Assembly: GCA_031269405.1 (NCBI GenBank)
Contig: JAISZE010000044.1
Coordinates: 1-10,316 of the forward strand
Direction of reading: 5' to 3'
Source of the DNA: Treponema sp.
GTDB lineage: Bacteria; Spirochaetota; Spirochaetia; Treponematales; Breznakiellaceae
Length of the DNA stretch: 10,316 nucleotides
Part shown: one piece after another, positions 1-7,447 of the stretch
Layout: the number at the start of each line of letters is the position of its first letter
Position numbering within the stretch: the first letter of the stretch is position 1
Made by a program: the position numbers and the translations under genes
The notes under the pieces: model-generated
The model's input: only the letters and a program-made list of their open reading frames with translations
What the model was told of the DNA's origin: nothing
Databases searched by the model: none

Positions 1-938
1 CCCGGCACTTCGATTTTGATATGGATGAAGCCTGGCCCTTCAACATGATTGCCGATTTGGACTTTGAAAAAGAAGTAGTGGCCGAAGACGAGGATACCAT
101 AACCTACCTTGACGGCAACGGCGCGGTCCTCAGAAGGCACAAAAAACACGATACCACCCCGGAACATGTGGATTTTGCGGTCAAGGACCGGGAGAGCTGG
201 GAGGCGCGTATCAAGCCCAAATTGACCCCCGACCCCCGGCGTATTCACTTCGAGGTTTACCGTAAAGTACGGGACGAATGTAAAGAGGACCGCCGTTTTT
301 TTGTCTGGAGCGGGTTAAACGCCTTTGAATGTATGGAGATGATGTGCGGCCATGAAAACATGCTTGTTGGCATGGCCCTTGATCCCGATTGGGTTCTGGA
401 TATGGCCATGACCTACGCCCGGCTCATCGTGGATTTACAAAAGATCCTCTTTGAAAAGGAGGGGTATCCCGACGGAATCTGGTATTACGACGACCTGGGT
501 TTTAAGGAACATCCCTTTATATCACCGGACATGTTCCGCCGCATCATCAAACCTGCCTATGTTTATACCTTTGACTATGCCAAGGCACAGGGAATGCCGG
601 TTATATTACATAGTTGTGGTTTTGTTGAACCCCTTTTGCCGGATATTATCGACGCGGGAATCGACTGCCTCCAGGTAATAGAGGTAAAGGCGGGGATGGA
701 TCTGCTCAGGATTCATAAATTGTACGGGGATAGAATCTGTTTTATGGGAGGCATCGATGTACGGGTACTCTACACCAATGACCGGAAGAAAATAGATGCG
801 GAACTGGAAGCAAAGATACCCGTGGTAAAGGAAGGCTACAACTACGCAGTCCACAGCGATCATTCCATTCCCGCGACGGTGGCATATGACACCTACCGGT
901 ATTTTATCGATAGGGCCCTGGAATTGGGCCGTTATTAG
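1..938 (+). CDS. Uroporphyrinogen-decarboxylase-superfamily protein (methyltransferase-like), 5' end missing
   Basis: The reading frame is open to the left edge (first whole codon at 3), so the true start lies upstream; about 312 residues are visible of a protein usually around 350. The call rests on the C-terminal half. A His-x-Cys motif (HSCG, coded at 609-620) matches the zinc-binding H-x-C of the MtaA/CmuA branch of the URO-D superfamily. It is followed by a GGID strand and a closing HSDHSIP segment (near 852-872), where classical MtaA-type proteins carry a third ligand Cys. Some members of this branch transfer methyl groups to or from corrinoid proteins. True HemE acts in haem synthesis, but its N-terminal signature cannot be checked here. 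The gene lies 58 bp upstream of a sugar importer, which suggests work on an imported, perhaps methylated, compound (inference). Superfamily is well supported; substrate and reaction are unknown. Confidence 0.85.
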   Translation, partial: RHFDFDMDEAWPFNMIADLDFEKEVVAEDEDTITYLDGNGAVLRRHKKHDTTPEHVDFAVKDRESWEARIKPKLTPDPRRIHFEVYRKVRDECKEDRRFFVWSGLNAFECMEMMCGHENMLVGMALDPDWVLDMAMTYARLIVDLQKILFEKEGYPDGIWYYDDLGFKEHPFISPDMFRRIIKPAYVYTFDYAKAQGMPVILHSCGFVEPLLPDIIDAGIDCLQVIEVKAGMDLLRIHKLYGDRICFMGGIDVRVLYTNDRKKIDAELEAKIPVVKEGYNYAVHSDHSIPATVAYDTYRYFIDRALELGRY

Positions 939-948
939 TTTGGTGCTC

Positions 949-980
949 TACGGGCGTATGCCTGTATGTATATTTTTTTT
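949..980 (+). terminator. Weak intrinsic terminator or attenuator between URO-D-like gene and importer operon
   Basis: TACGGGC (949-955) can pair with GCCTGTA (960-966), a 7-bp stem with one G:U pair and a GTAT loop. Eight T residues follow at 973-980. The T-run begins 6 bases after the stem, farther than in a typical terminator, so termination may be partial. It sits 16 bases before the start of the binding-protein gene and could reduce read-through into the importer. Confidence 0.4.
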
Positions 981-996
981 CATGGGGGATAACAAC

Positions 997-2673
997 ATGA
1001 AACGTTTCACAGTGATAAGCGTAATGCTTATTCTCGGCGCCGCCCTGGCTTTTGCCGGCGGACAAGGGGCTTCGGGTGCATCCGGGGGGCTCACCACCAT
1101 CCAGATGACCCACATTGGGACATCCGCTATCGGTATCCAGGAAGGGTATTATTGGACGGATATCCTCAAGGAAGATTTGGGCGTCCAGTTGGATCTGGTG
1201 GCTTCCACCCCGGACAACATCAAGGCCATGCTGGCCGCCCGGGATTTTCCTGAACTGGTGGTAACCAACCAGGTCAACGAAATCCAGACGGCTATCCGGG
1301 CGGGGATGTTTATCAACCTGGACGATTACCGGGACAAGCTGCCCAATCTCTTTGCCAACGGCGGCCAGGGGATGCTCCAGTACCACCGGGACAATTTCAG
1401 CAACGGTACCGGCCAGCTCAACGCGATCCGGTTCACTGCCACTACCCAAAGCGCTGCCAGGGGAGGAAACAATTACGGTCCCTATCTGCGCTGGGATTAC
1501 TATAAGGAACTGGGGATGCCCGCGATCAATTCCCTGGAAGATTACCTGCCCCTCCTCAAGGCTATGGCGGACCGGCATCCCGTCAACGAGGAGGGCCAGA
1601 AGGTGTACGGCATTTCCCTGTGGCCTAACTGGGACGAAAGCCGCCACATGATGGTCGTAAGCGACTGCCTCGCTCCCAATGCGGGGATAACCACCATCGG
1701 AACAAGTTTCCTTGAACTGAATCTCCAAACCAGCGTCCTGACAAGTTATATGGACGACAATAGCTTTTACAAACGGGGGCTGAAATTTTTCTTTATCGCC
1801 AACCAGATGGGGCTGCTGGACCCCGATTCCATCACCCAAACCTGGGACAATTTCCTTGAAAAGGCAACCGCCGGCAGGACCCTTTTTTCGTTCTGGTCCT
1901 GGGGCTTCGGCAATTTCAACACTCCTGCCCGGGCGGAACAGGTAGTTGGTTTCAAAATGGTGCCTTTCGAAGGCCAGAAAGTCCTGTCCACCGTAAATCC
2001 CAACTATATCGGCGGCCAGTGCTTCCTCGCGGTGAACAAAAACCATCAGAATCTGGATAAGATTCTGGAATTCATCAACTACATTTACGACTACGACAAC
2101 TTCCTGAAACTTTCGTGGGGACCCAAGGGAATAGCCTGGGATGTGGATTCCGCCGGAGAACCCTATGTTACGGAACTTGGCTGGAAAATGCGGACCGAAT
2201 CTCTGGAATTCCCCAATGGCGGGGAGTTAGGCTACGGGTTCAAGTGGAGCACTGGTGAGCCTTCACTGCACGGCAGAAACATTCACCCGGTCTATAAGCG
2301 CAGCATAGGCGGGAGCGACTGGATCAAAAAAGCTTTCGCCCCCAAAGATACCCCCCTGGAAGCTGACTGGAAGAAGATCATGAACGCCGAAGATGATGTG
2401 GATTACATCACCAAAAACGACATCATCCGGGAAGCGCCCTTCGCGGGGCTGCCCAGTGTGCCCGACGATATTCAGGCTTTGATCCTGCGGGTGGGCGCTG
2501 TTATCCAGCCCGCAAGCTGGCAGGCTGTATTTGCCAGAAACGAGGCGGAATTCAACGCCATCTGGACCAAGATGCAGGCCGACGCCAAGGGGCTTGGTAT
2601 TGACCGGGTAAACGAATGGTTCGCCAACGCCTACAACAAAGCCAAGGCCGAAGGCGCCAAGTACATGCGCTAA
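997..2673 (+). CDS. Extracellular solute-binding protein of a carbohydrate ABC importer (LplA-like)
   Basis: A 558-residue protein that should capture a sugar or oligosaccharide in the periplasm and deliver it to the two permeases encoded next. The ATG at 997 is chosen because it gives a clear signal peptide (MKRF, hydrophobic stretch to residue 20, cleavage expected after AFA) and has a G-rich Shine-Dalgarno-like GGGGG just upstream. The frame stays open upstream to 886, but that part overlaps the previous gene and would bury the signal. Family-1 features include a region near residue 165 reading YLRWDYYKELG, aromatic stretches typical of sugar-binding clefts (SFWSWGFGNF), and the usual size of LplA-type proteins (about 500-560). 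No Cys follows the signal peptide, so it is not an obvious lipoprotein. The ligand cannot be read from the sequence. Confidence 0.9.
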   Translation: MKRFTVISVMLILGAALAFAGGQGASGASGGLTTIQMTHIGTSAIGIQEGYYWTDILKEDLGVQLDLVASTPDNIKAMLAARDFPELVVTNQVNEIQTAIRAGMFINLDDYRDKLPNLFANGGQGMLQYHRDNFSNGTGQLNAIRFTATTQSAARGGNNYGPYLRWDYYKELGMPAINSLEDYLPLLKAMADRHPVNEEGQKVYGISLWPNWDESRHMMVVSDCLAPNAGITTIGTSFLELNLQTSVLTSYMDDNSFYKRGLKFFFIANQMGLLDPDSITQTWDNFLEKATAGRTLFSFWSWGFGNFNTPARAEQVVGFKMVPFEGQKVLSTVNPNYIGGQCFLAVNKNHQNLDKILEFINYIYDYDNFLKLSWGPKGIAWDVDSAGEPYVTELGWKMRTESLEFPNGGELGYGFKWSTGEPSLHGRNIHPVYKRSIGGSDWIKKAFAPKDTPLEADWKKIMNAEDDVDYITKNDIIREAPFAGLPSVPDDIQALILRVGAVIQPASWQAVFARNEAEFNAIWTKMQADAKGLGIDRVNEWFANAYNKAKAEGAKYMR

Positions 2674-2709
2674 TTGGCGCCTTTCAATACGAATGGGGGT
2701 AGACAGGAG

Positions 2710-3642
2710 ATGATGAAAAAAAAGAATTGGTTTGAAACACTGAAACAGCGGGAATACCGGCTCTTCTTTATGGCCCTGCCCTTTATGGTGCTGGTGTTCC
2801 TCCTCTCCTATCTCCCCCTCCGGGGCTGGCTCTATGCGTTCTTTAATTACACGCCGGGCCTGCCCCTGACAAAAGATAGTTTTGTGGGCCTGGGAAACTT
2901 CCGCATGATCCTCCAGGACGAATACGCCGTGGCCGATATCGTCAGAGTCATGCGGAATACCTTCGCCATGAGCTTCATCGGACTGGCAACTTCGGCCCTG
3001 CCCCTGGTTTTCGCGGTGTTTCTCAACGAAATCCGGTTTATATCTTACCGTAAAACTGTTCAGACCCTCACCACTATTCCCAACTTCATAAGCTGGGTGC
3101 TGGTGCATTCGGTGGCTTACGCCATGATGTCGGTGAACGACGGGTTCATCAACCGCTTCCTTATGTCTTTGGGGCTCATCGACAGCGGCGTTAATTTCCT
3201 CGCCGGACGGGACCATGTCTGGCTCGGCATGTGGGCCTGGGGAACATGGAAGGGTCTGGGCTGGGGGTCAATCGTGTATATCGCCGCCCTCACCTCCATC
3301 GATCAGGAACTTTACGAAGCGGCCCGCGTGGACGGCGCGGGGCGTTTCCGCTGTATGCGGCATATCACCCTGCCGGGCCTGCTCCCCACCTACTTCGTGC
3401 TCCTTATCCTCTCCATTGCCAACTTCATCAACAACGGCATGGAACAATACTACATATTCCAGAATCCCATGAACCGGGCCGCTATAGAGGTGCTGGACCT
3501 CTATGTGTATAACCAGGGAATCGTGGGGATCAACTATTCCTATTCCATCGCCATCAGTATCCTAAAATCCCTGGTGAGCCTTATCCTGCTCTTTGCCGCC
3601 AATGCGGGTTCCAAATTTATCAGAGAGGAGTCCATATTCTGA
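2710..3642 (+). CDS. Carbohydrate ABC importer permease (LplB-like)
   Basis: A 310-residue inner-membrane permease with about six hydrophobic segments, the first near residues 17-37. The cytoplasmic EAA loop that docks the ATPase is clear at residues 203-224: EAARVDGAGRF followed by ITLPGL. It forms the translocation channel with the next gene product. The frame runs back to a TTG directly after the preceding stop, but the two ATGs at 2710 and 2713 fit the basic MKKK amino end better. GGGGG at 2695-2699 and AGGAG at 2705-2709 are both possible ribosome sites, so the exact ATG is uncertain. The gene follows the binding protein by 36 bp. No ATPase gene is in the window; this importer class often shares an MsmK/UgpC-type ATPase encoded elsewhere. 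Confidence 0.93.
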   Translation: MMKKKNWFETLKQREYRLFFMALPFMVLVFLLSYLPLRGWLYAFFNYTPGLPLTKDSFVGLGNFRMILQDEYAVADIVRVMRNTFAMSFIGLATSALPLVFAVFLNEIRFISYRKTVQTLTTIPNFISWVLVHSVAYAMMSVNDGFINRFLMSLGLIDSGVNFLAGRDHVWLGMWAWGTWKGLGWGSIVYIAALTSIDQELYEAARVDGAGRFRCMRHITLPGLLPTYFVLLILSIANFINNGMEQYYIFQNPMNRAAIEVLDLYVYNQGIVGINYSYSIAISILKSLVSLILLFAANAGSKFIREESIF

Positions 3643-4541
3643 TGAAAACAAAACTGACAGTTATCGATGTACTGTTCAATATCTTTATATATGCCTTTTT
3701 TACGATCTTTACCCTGATGTGTATATTTCCCTTTTATTACATCTTCATCAACACCGTAAGCGATAACGAACTGGTGGCTGCCGGGCAGATTCTCCTGTAT
3801 CCCCGGGGTTTTCACCTGGGAAACTACACCCGGATCATGCAGATGCGGGCGCTGCCCCAGGCGGTTTTCGTTAGCATTTCCCGGACTGCCCTGGGGACCT
3901 TCCTCAGCGTGCTGTGTACGGCTTTTCTGGCCTATCTTAGCACCCAAAAGCGGATGTGGCACCGGAAGTTCGTGTACCGCTTTTTCATCATCACCATGTA
4001 TTTTAACGCGGGCCTTATCCCCGGCTACCTCAATATTAAGGCCCTGCATCTGGATAACAACTTTCTGGTGTACATCATCGGCGTGGTCAGCGCCTTCAAT
4101 CTGATTCTGGTAAAAACCTATATCGAAAGCATCCCAGGGTCCATTGAGGAATCGGCGGAGATAGACGGCGCGGGGTATCTTATGATCTTTTTCCGGCTCA
4201 TGCTGCCCCTATGCCTGCCTATTCTGGCGACTATCGCGGTGTTTACGGCGGTGGGGCATTGGAACTCATTTATGGATACCCTGTTGTATATACGGAACTC
4301 CCGGCTGTATACCCTGCAATTTCTGCTGTGGCAGTACCTGAACGAATCCACGGCCCTGGCGGCGGCAATGCGATCCGCCATGGCCGCCGGCGGAGTGGTG
4401 GTAAATCCCGCGGCTATGCTCACCACCACGTCGGTAAAGATGACTATTGCCATGGTGGTTACTTTGCCGGTATTGTTTGTATACCCCTTCTTCCAGCGGT
4501 ACTTTTTGAAGGGGATCATGCTTGGCGCGGTAAAGGGGTAA
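3642..4541 (+). CDS. Carbohydrate ABC importer permease (LplC/YtcP-like, MalG family)
   Basis: A 299-residue membrane protein, second half of the permease pair. Its ATG shares one base with the upstream stop (TGATG), so translation is probably coupled; AGAGAGGAG at 3622-3630 is the likely ribosome site. About six hydrophobic segments are visible. The EAA loop begins near residue 169 (EESAEIDGAG, then MLPLCLP). The protein ends with QRYFLKGIMLGAVKG, the typical tail of CUT1 MalG/LplC permeases. Length is normal and no defect is visible. It completes an LplABC-like import operon for an unknown carbohydrate. No convincing terminator follows; instead a second, orphan permease tail lies about 75 bp downstream. 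Confidence 0.93.
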   Translation: MKTKLTVIDVLFNIFIYAFFTIFTLMCIFPFYYIFINTVSDNELVAAGQILLYPRGFHLGNYTRIMQMRALPQAVFVSISRTALGTFLSVLCTAFLAYLSTQKRMWHRKFVYRFFIITMYFNAGLIPGYLNIKALHLDNNFLVYIIGVVSAFNLILVKTYIESIPGSIEESAEIDGAGYLMIFFRLMLPLCLPILATIAVFTAVGHWNSFMDTLLYIRNSRLYTLQFLLWQYLNESTALAAAMRSAMAAGGVVVNPAAMLTTTSVKMTIAMVVTLPVLFVYPFFQRYFLKGIMLGAVKG

Positions 4542-4609
4542 AAACGGCTTTTCGTTACAGGCAGGATTTCCCGGTTTTACAGTTCCAATTCCCTGGACTC
4601 CCGCTCGCC

Positions 4610-4663
4610 TACCATCAGCGTTATTTTACCAAGGGCCTTGTCCTGGGCAGTGTGAAGGGGTAA
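4610..4663 (+). pseudogene. Orphan C-terminal remnant of a second sugar-permease gene
   Basis: In a different frame from the intact permease, this stretch encodes QRYFTKGLVLGSVKG followed by TAA (4616-4663). Eleven of those 15 residues equal the tail of the intact upstream permease, but only about 33 of 48 bases match, and five of the identical residues use a different codon. It is therefore not a recent copy of the upstream end; it looks like the last piece of a diverged CUT1 permease gene. The 70 bases before it show no recognisable permease sequence and no membrane segment. It is not expected to be expressed as a useful protein. Confidence 0.65.
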
Positions 4664-4694
4664 CCGCCTTACGCCTGCGGAGCGGGCTCCTGGC

Positions 4695-4723
4695 TTGGTT
4701 GGTTGAGGAAAAACCGCTATAGT
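4695..4723 (+). promoter_or_regulatory. Candidate sigma-70 promoter for the lytic transglycosylase gene
   Basis: A -10 box TATAGT (4718-4723, five of six consensus bases) lies 17 bases after a weak -35 TTGGTT (4695-4700). Transcription would start near 4730, about 24 bases before the GTG at 4754. This placement favours that GTG over the in-frame TTG at 4703, which would lie inside the promoter. Confidence 0.4.
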
Positions 4724-4753
4724 AGTACCGGAAAACCTCGAAGAGAGAAACTG

Positions 4754-5539
4754 GTGCGGATAAAAGATTTTTTTGCTGTTTTTTACTCTTTGCTGATAGC
4801 CGGCCTCATCTGCCTGCCGGAATTCTCCTGCGCCGGGGCCGGGGCTAAAAGTGTTGCAGGGCTTGAAACTCCGGGGGGTGAAAGCTCCGGGGCCGGAGAG
4901 CCTGGGGCTGAAGTTCCGGCTTCTGACCGGGCGGTTCCCCTTATGGTTTCAGGCGAAGCGGACAGAACGGACCTTATCCTGGAAGCCTACCGGGACGCCG
5001 CATCGCGGGGCAGGGTCGTGGATTTTTTTGGAAACCTTACGGGCTCCAGGGAACTGTCGGCAGTAGTACTGGCCAATGCCGAGCCTTTCGATATAGCCCC
5101 GGCTCTGGCTTTTTCCCTCTGCTGGGAAGAAAGCCGTTATAATTCCAGGGCGGTAAACCGGGGGAACCGGAATCAGACGGTAGACCGGGGGCTTTTCCAG
5201 CTTAACAACGCTTCGTTCCCCGGTTTGGAGGAACAGGATTTTTTCAACCCCAGTATCAACGCATGGTACGGGCTTTCCCACCTGCGCTGGTGCCTGGACA
5301 CCGCGGGGACCGAAGTGGCGGGCCTTGCTATGTACAACGCCGGGACCGGGCGGGTCCGTTCAGGAGGGACCCCGAAAAACACCCTGGACTATATTTCACG
5401 CATACTCAGGCGGCAGCGGAAAATCGAGGAGCTCTTCCTTGCAGAGAATATCGGCGTCCTCGTGGAAGCTGAAAACGGCGGAACTGAAAAAACGGCGGGC
5501 ATCAGGCTGAGCCTTCTCGCCCCTTTGGGCAGACGGTGA
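4754..5539 (+). CDS. Exported lytic transglycosylase, SLT/GH23 domain
   Basis: A 261-residue enzyme predicted to cleave peptidoglycan glycan strands in the periplasm, forming anhydro-muramyl ends. The GTG at 4754 gives a proper export signal (MRIKDFF, hydrophobic core, then FSC at residues 24-26) and has GAGAG six bases upstream. Cys26 could carry lipid, but Glu at -3 makes the lipobox poor. A Gly/Glu/Ala-rich linker of about 30 residues follows. The SLT domain has all key motifs: WEES with the catalytic Glu at residue 126, DRGLFQLN (family GLMQL) at about 144-151, and MYNAG at about 193-197. It stands downstream of the importer but probably has its own promoter. Its last 38 bp overlap the end of the opposing GH5 gene. 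Family assignment is strong; the start is moderately sure. Confidence 0.88.
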   Translation: MRIKDFFAVFYSLLIAGLICLPEFSCAGAGAKSVAGLETPGGESSGAGEPGAEVPASDRAVPLMVSGEADRTDLILEAYRDAASRGRVVDFFGNLTGSRELSAVVLANAEPFDIAPALAFSLCWEESRYNSRAVNRGNRNQTVDRGLFQLNNASFPGLEEQDFFNPSINAWYGLSHLRWCLDTAGTEVAGLAMYNAGTGRVRSGGTPKNTLDYISRILRRQRKIEELFLAENIGVLVEAENGGTEKTAGIRLSLLAPLGRR

Positions 5540-7397
5540 TTTCCGCCTCCCCTTCATACCCTTCGTTGCTGATATAAATCCGCCGTTCTCCGGGTTTGTA
5601 TTCCGCCCTGAGCCTGGGGGCTTCTTCGGGGCTTGCATTTTCACCGCAGGCTCTAATGCTGATCGCCGCGGCGGCCCCGAAATGTTCAGGAGCCGCGTAG
5701 ATTTCCGTCAAGGCCCCTATGGCCGGATCGGCCCTGAACTTGAAACGGAAAAGGCGCCTTTTGCGATCCCAGCTTACCAAAAGGGGGGTTCCCGCAGTGG
5801 CCATGGGGTAGGGCCTGAGCCAGCCCCCAGAGGCACGGGGCTGGCCGCCTGATACTATCGAAAGGTCCTCGCCGTTCCAATGGTCCCCTTCGGAGTTGGT
5901 ATTGTCCGCAGTGTAGTTCCAGATAGTTGAATGGAGCAGGTTTTCGTCAATCCCGTTGTAGTACCGTGAAAGGGCTTCTTCCTGGAGGCGGTAATCCCCG
6001 GTCTTAAAAGCGCGTTTTTTGTTCATATCAAACGGGACGCCGAATTCCCCCAGCATACAGGGAATGTTGCCCATGCGGTCCCTGGTCCAGTCCCTGGCCG
6101 CCCGGAGTTTTCCGGCATAGAGGGCGGCCCCTTTCCTGCGGCCCAGAACGAAGGCGCCCGAATCCTCGTCAATCGTAAACCAGGGCCTGAAGGATTTTAA
6201 AAACAGCGCAGGGCCGTCGTACTGATGAAAGGCGTTCACCACACCTTCGCCGCCGGTTTTTGACCACGAAGGGGGCCCCCTGGTTTCCCCTTCGATGAAG
6301 AAGATGCAAGGTTTGTCCGCTTCCTTCATTTTTTCGATAAAGCGGATGATAAAGGGCTTGAGGAAGTCTTCGGTAAAATGGACCTGCCGTCCCTTGTACC
6401 AGGCGAAGTGGTCGTTTTTAAGGATTGCTACTTTCCCTTCGCCATCGCTCCAGACCCCGGCCTGTTTCCATGGGCAGCTAAAGCCTTCCTTAAAGAGGGA
6501 GGCCCCCTGGGGGTTCAGGGTTACGCTTCCTGTTTTAAGGGGCTTTTTGAGCCACGGCTTGTAGCAATGCACCCTGACGGCGTGTCCCGAAGCTGCGGCC
6601 ATGGCCTGGATAGGGCTGGGCATGGGGCCCAGGGGGACAACGTAGTTCCCCAGCCCTTCCAGGTTCCGGCAGCCGATAAAGCCCGGATGAGGCTCGTTCA
6701 TGGCCCCCCAGCCGGCGATGGCTTTACAATTTTTGAGCCGTCTGTAACAGTGGCGGAAACAGGCGATGTAGCGTTCCTGGAGCCAATCCTGGATACTTTC
6801 CCCCTCGATTTGAAGCCCTGGGGCATAGGTGTTCCCGGCGAAAAAAAGGGTAAAGAGCGTGGCCGCGGCATAACGGCTGTAGTTCACAGGCCAGAGCATA
6901 GGGCCCTTATACGGAGCCCCCCGGCAGGTTACAGCGGCGCCGGTTTCTTCCAGTTTTTCCAAGTCCATGCCCAGTTTTTCCAGAGTCCACGCAGGCGCGC
7001 CGTCGCCTCCGGTCCAGCGGCTCCACACGTCCTGGTGGGGGTCCAGGTAAAACGAAAGGCCCTTCTTTTCTCCTATGATGAAAAGTTTGCGGAGGTACGC
7101 CAGGTAAGCTTCGTCGTAGATGCCCGGTCCTTGGTGTTCCAGGCTTTCCCAGGTGAGCACAAAGCGTATGAACGTAAAACCCCAGGAACGAAGTTCTTCA
7201 AAGCGATCCTCAGCCTCCTCAAGGGGAAAGGGTCGGCCTATAAAGGAGACTTCCCCTGAGTTTTTCAGGGAACTGGGTCCCTGCCCGGCGGCAGCCGCGG
7301 GGCTCGCAGGGAGTTTGGAACTTCCTCCCAGGTTACAGCCCCGGAGCAGCAAAGTCCTTCCTGAATCGTCCGTAATATCAGGACCCTTCACTTGCAT
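5502..7397 (-). CDS. GH5 glycoside hydrolase, GH5_12-like (steryl-glucosidase / glucocerebrosidase group)
   Basis: A 631-residue enzyme. The TIM-barrel opens with LLLRGCNLGG and holds the strands TFIRFVLTWE and DPHQDVWSRWTGGDGAPAW. The acid/base Glu is residue 235 in MNEPHPGF, and the nucleophile Glu is residue 451 in MLGEFGVPFD. A WNYTADNTNSEGDHWNGEDLS block (near 493-513) and a beta-rich C-terminal domain of about 100 residues follow. This layout recalls GH5_12 enzymes, which in fungi hydrolyse steryl glucosides or glucosylceramide; the bacterial substrate is unknown and might be a glycolipid or small glucoside (inference). No signal peptide is present, so it should be cytoplasmic. The start at 7397 is backed by AGGAG about 6-7 bases upstream. 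Codon use and base content resemble the neighbours. Subfamily is assigned from memory of motifs and needs a profile search. Confidence 0.88.
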   Translation of the reverse strand: MQVKGPDITDDSGRTLLLRGCNLGGSSKLPASPAAAAGQGPSSLKNSGEVSFIGRPFPLEEAEDRFEELRSWGFTFIRFVLTWESLEHQGPGIYDEAYLAYLRKLFIIGEKKGLSFYLDPHQDVWSRWTGGDGAPAWTLEKLGMDLEKLEETGAAVTCRGAPYKGPMLWPVNYSRYAAATLFTLFFAGNTYAPGLQIEGESIQDWLQERYIACFRHCYRRLKNCKAIAGWGAMNEPHPGFIGCRNLEGLGNYVVPLGPMPSPIQAMAAASGHAVRVHCYKPWLKKPLKTGSVTLNPQGASLFKEGFSCPWKQAGVWSDGEGKVAILKNDHFAWYKGRQVHFTEDFLKPFIIRFIEKMKEADKPCIFFIEGETRGPPSWSKTGGEGVVNAFHQYDGPALFLKSFRPWFTIDEDSGAFVLGRRKGAALYAGKLRAARDWTRDRMGNIPCMLGEFGVPFDMNKKRAFKTGDYRLQEEALSRYYNGIDENLLHSTIWNYTADNTNSEGDHWNGEDLSIVSGGQPRASGGWLRPYPMATAGTPLLVSWDRKRRLFRFKFRADPAIGALTEIYAAPEHFGAAAAISIRACGENASPEEAPRLRAEYKPGERRIYISNEGYEGEAEITVCPKGREGSA

Positions 7398-7418
7398 GAA
7401 AAACTCCTTCTGTCTCTA

Positions 7419-7447
7419 TTGAAAATAGTAATCCACTATATCATACT
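7419..7447 (+). promoter_or_regulatory. Candidate promoter of the HEAT-like gene, with very short leader
   Basis: TTGAAA (7419-7424) is a fair -35 box; 17 bases later comes CATACT (7442-7447), four of six consensus -10 bases. Transcription would begin near 7454, only a few bases before the ATG at 7457, leaving no room for a normal ribosome site. On the other strand the same AT-rich gap offers TATGAT (complement of 7440-7445) as a possible -10 for the GH5 gene, without a clear -35. Confidence 0.35.

Noticed and set aside
886..996. Earlier ATG for the binding protein
   Set aside because: It would overlap the URO-D-like gene and put 37 residues before a perfectly good signal peptide.
904..2046. 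Open reading frame of 380 codons on the minus strand opposite the binding-protein gene
   Set aside because: It lies fully antisense to a well-recognised gene, has no domain-like sequence, and is explained by the GC-biased codon pattern of the plus strand.
2263..3216. Open reading frame of 317 codons on the minus strand across the binding-protein and permease genes
   Set aside because: Rich in His, Gly and Glu as expected for the complement of membrane-protein codons; it spans two real genes and has no family motif.
4679..4690. GGAGC-GG-GCTCC hairpin as a terminator for the importer operon
   Set aside because: The loop is too small for the full stem and no T-run follows.
4703..4753. TTG start for the lytic transglycosylase
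   Set aside because: It lies inside the candidate promoter, has no ribosome site and would place 17 polar residues before the export signal; the GTG at 4754 fits better.
4835..4907. Several GGGG runs in the transglycosylase linker as a G-quadruplex or tandem repeat
   Set aside because: The spacings are irregular and some gaps are long (about 28 bases); the pattern is explained by Gly- and Pro-coding bases in a low-complexity linker.
6378..7259. Open reading frame of 293 codons on the plus strand inside the GH5 gene
   Set aside because: The opposite strand encodes a complete GH5 with catalytic residues; this frame shows only Pro/Gly-rich complement-like sequence.
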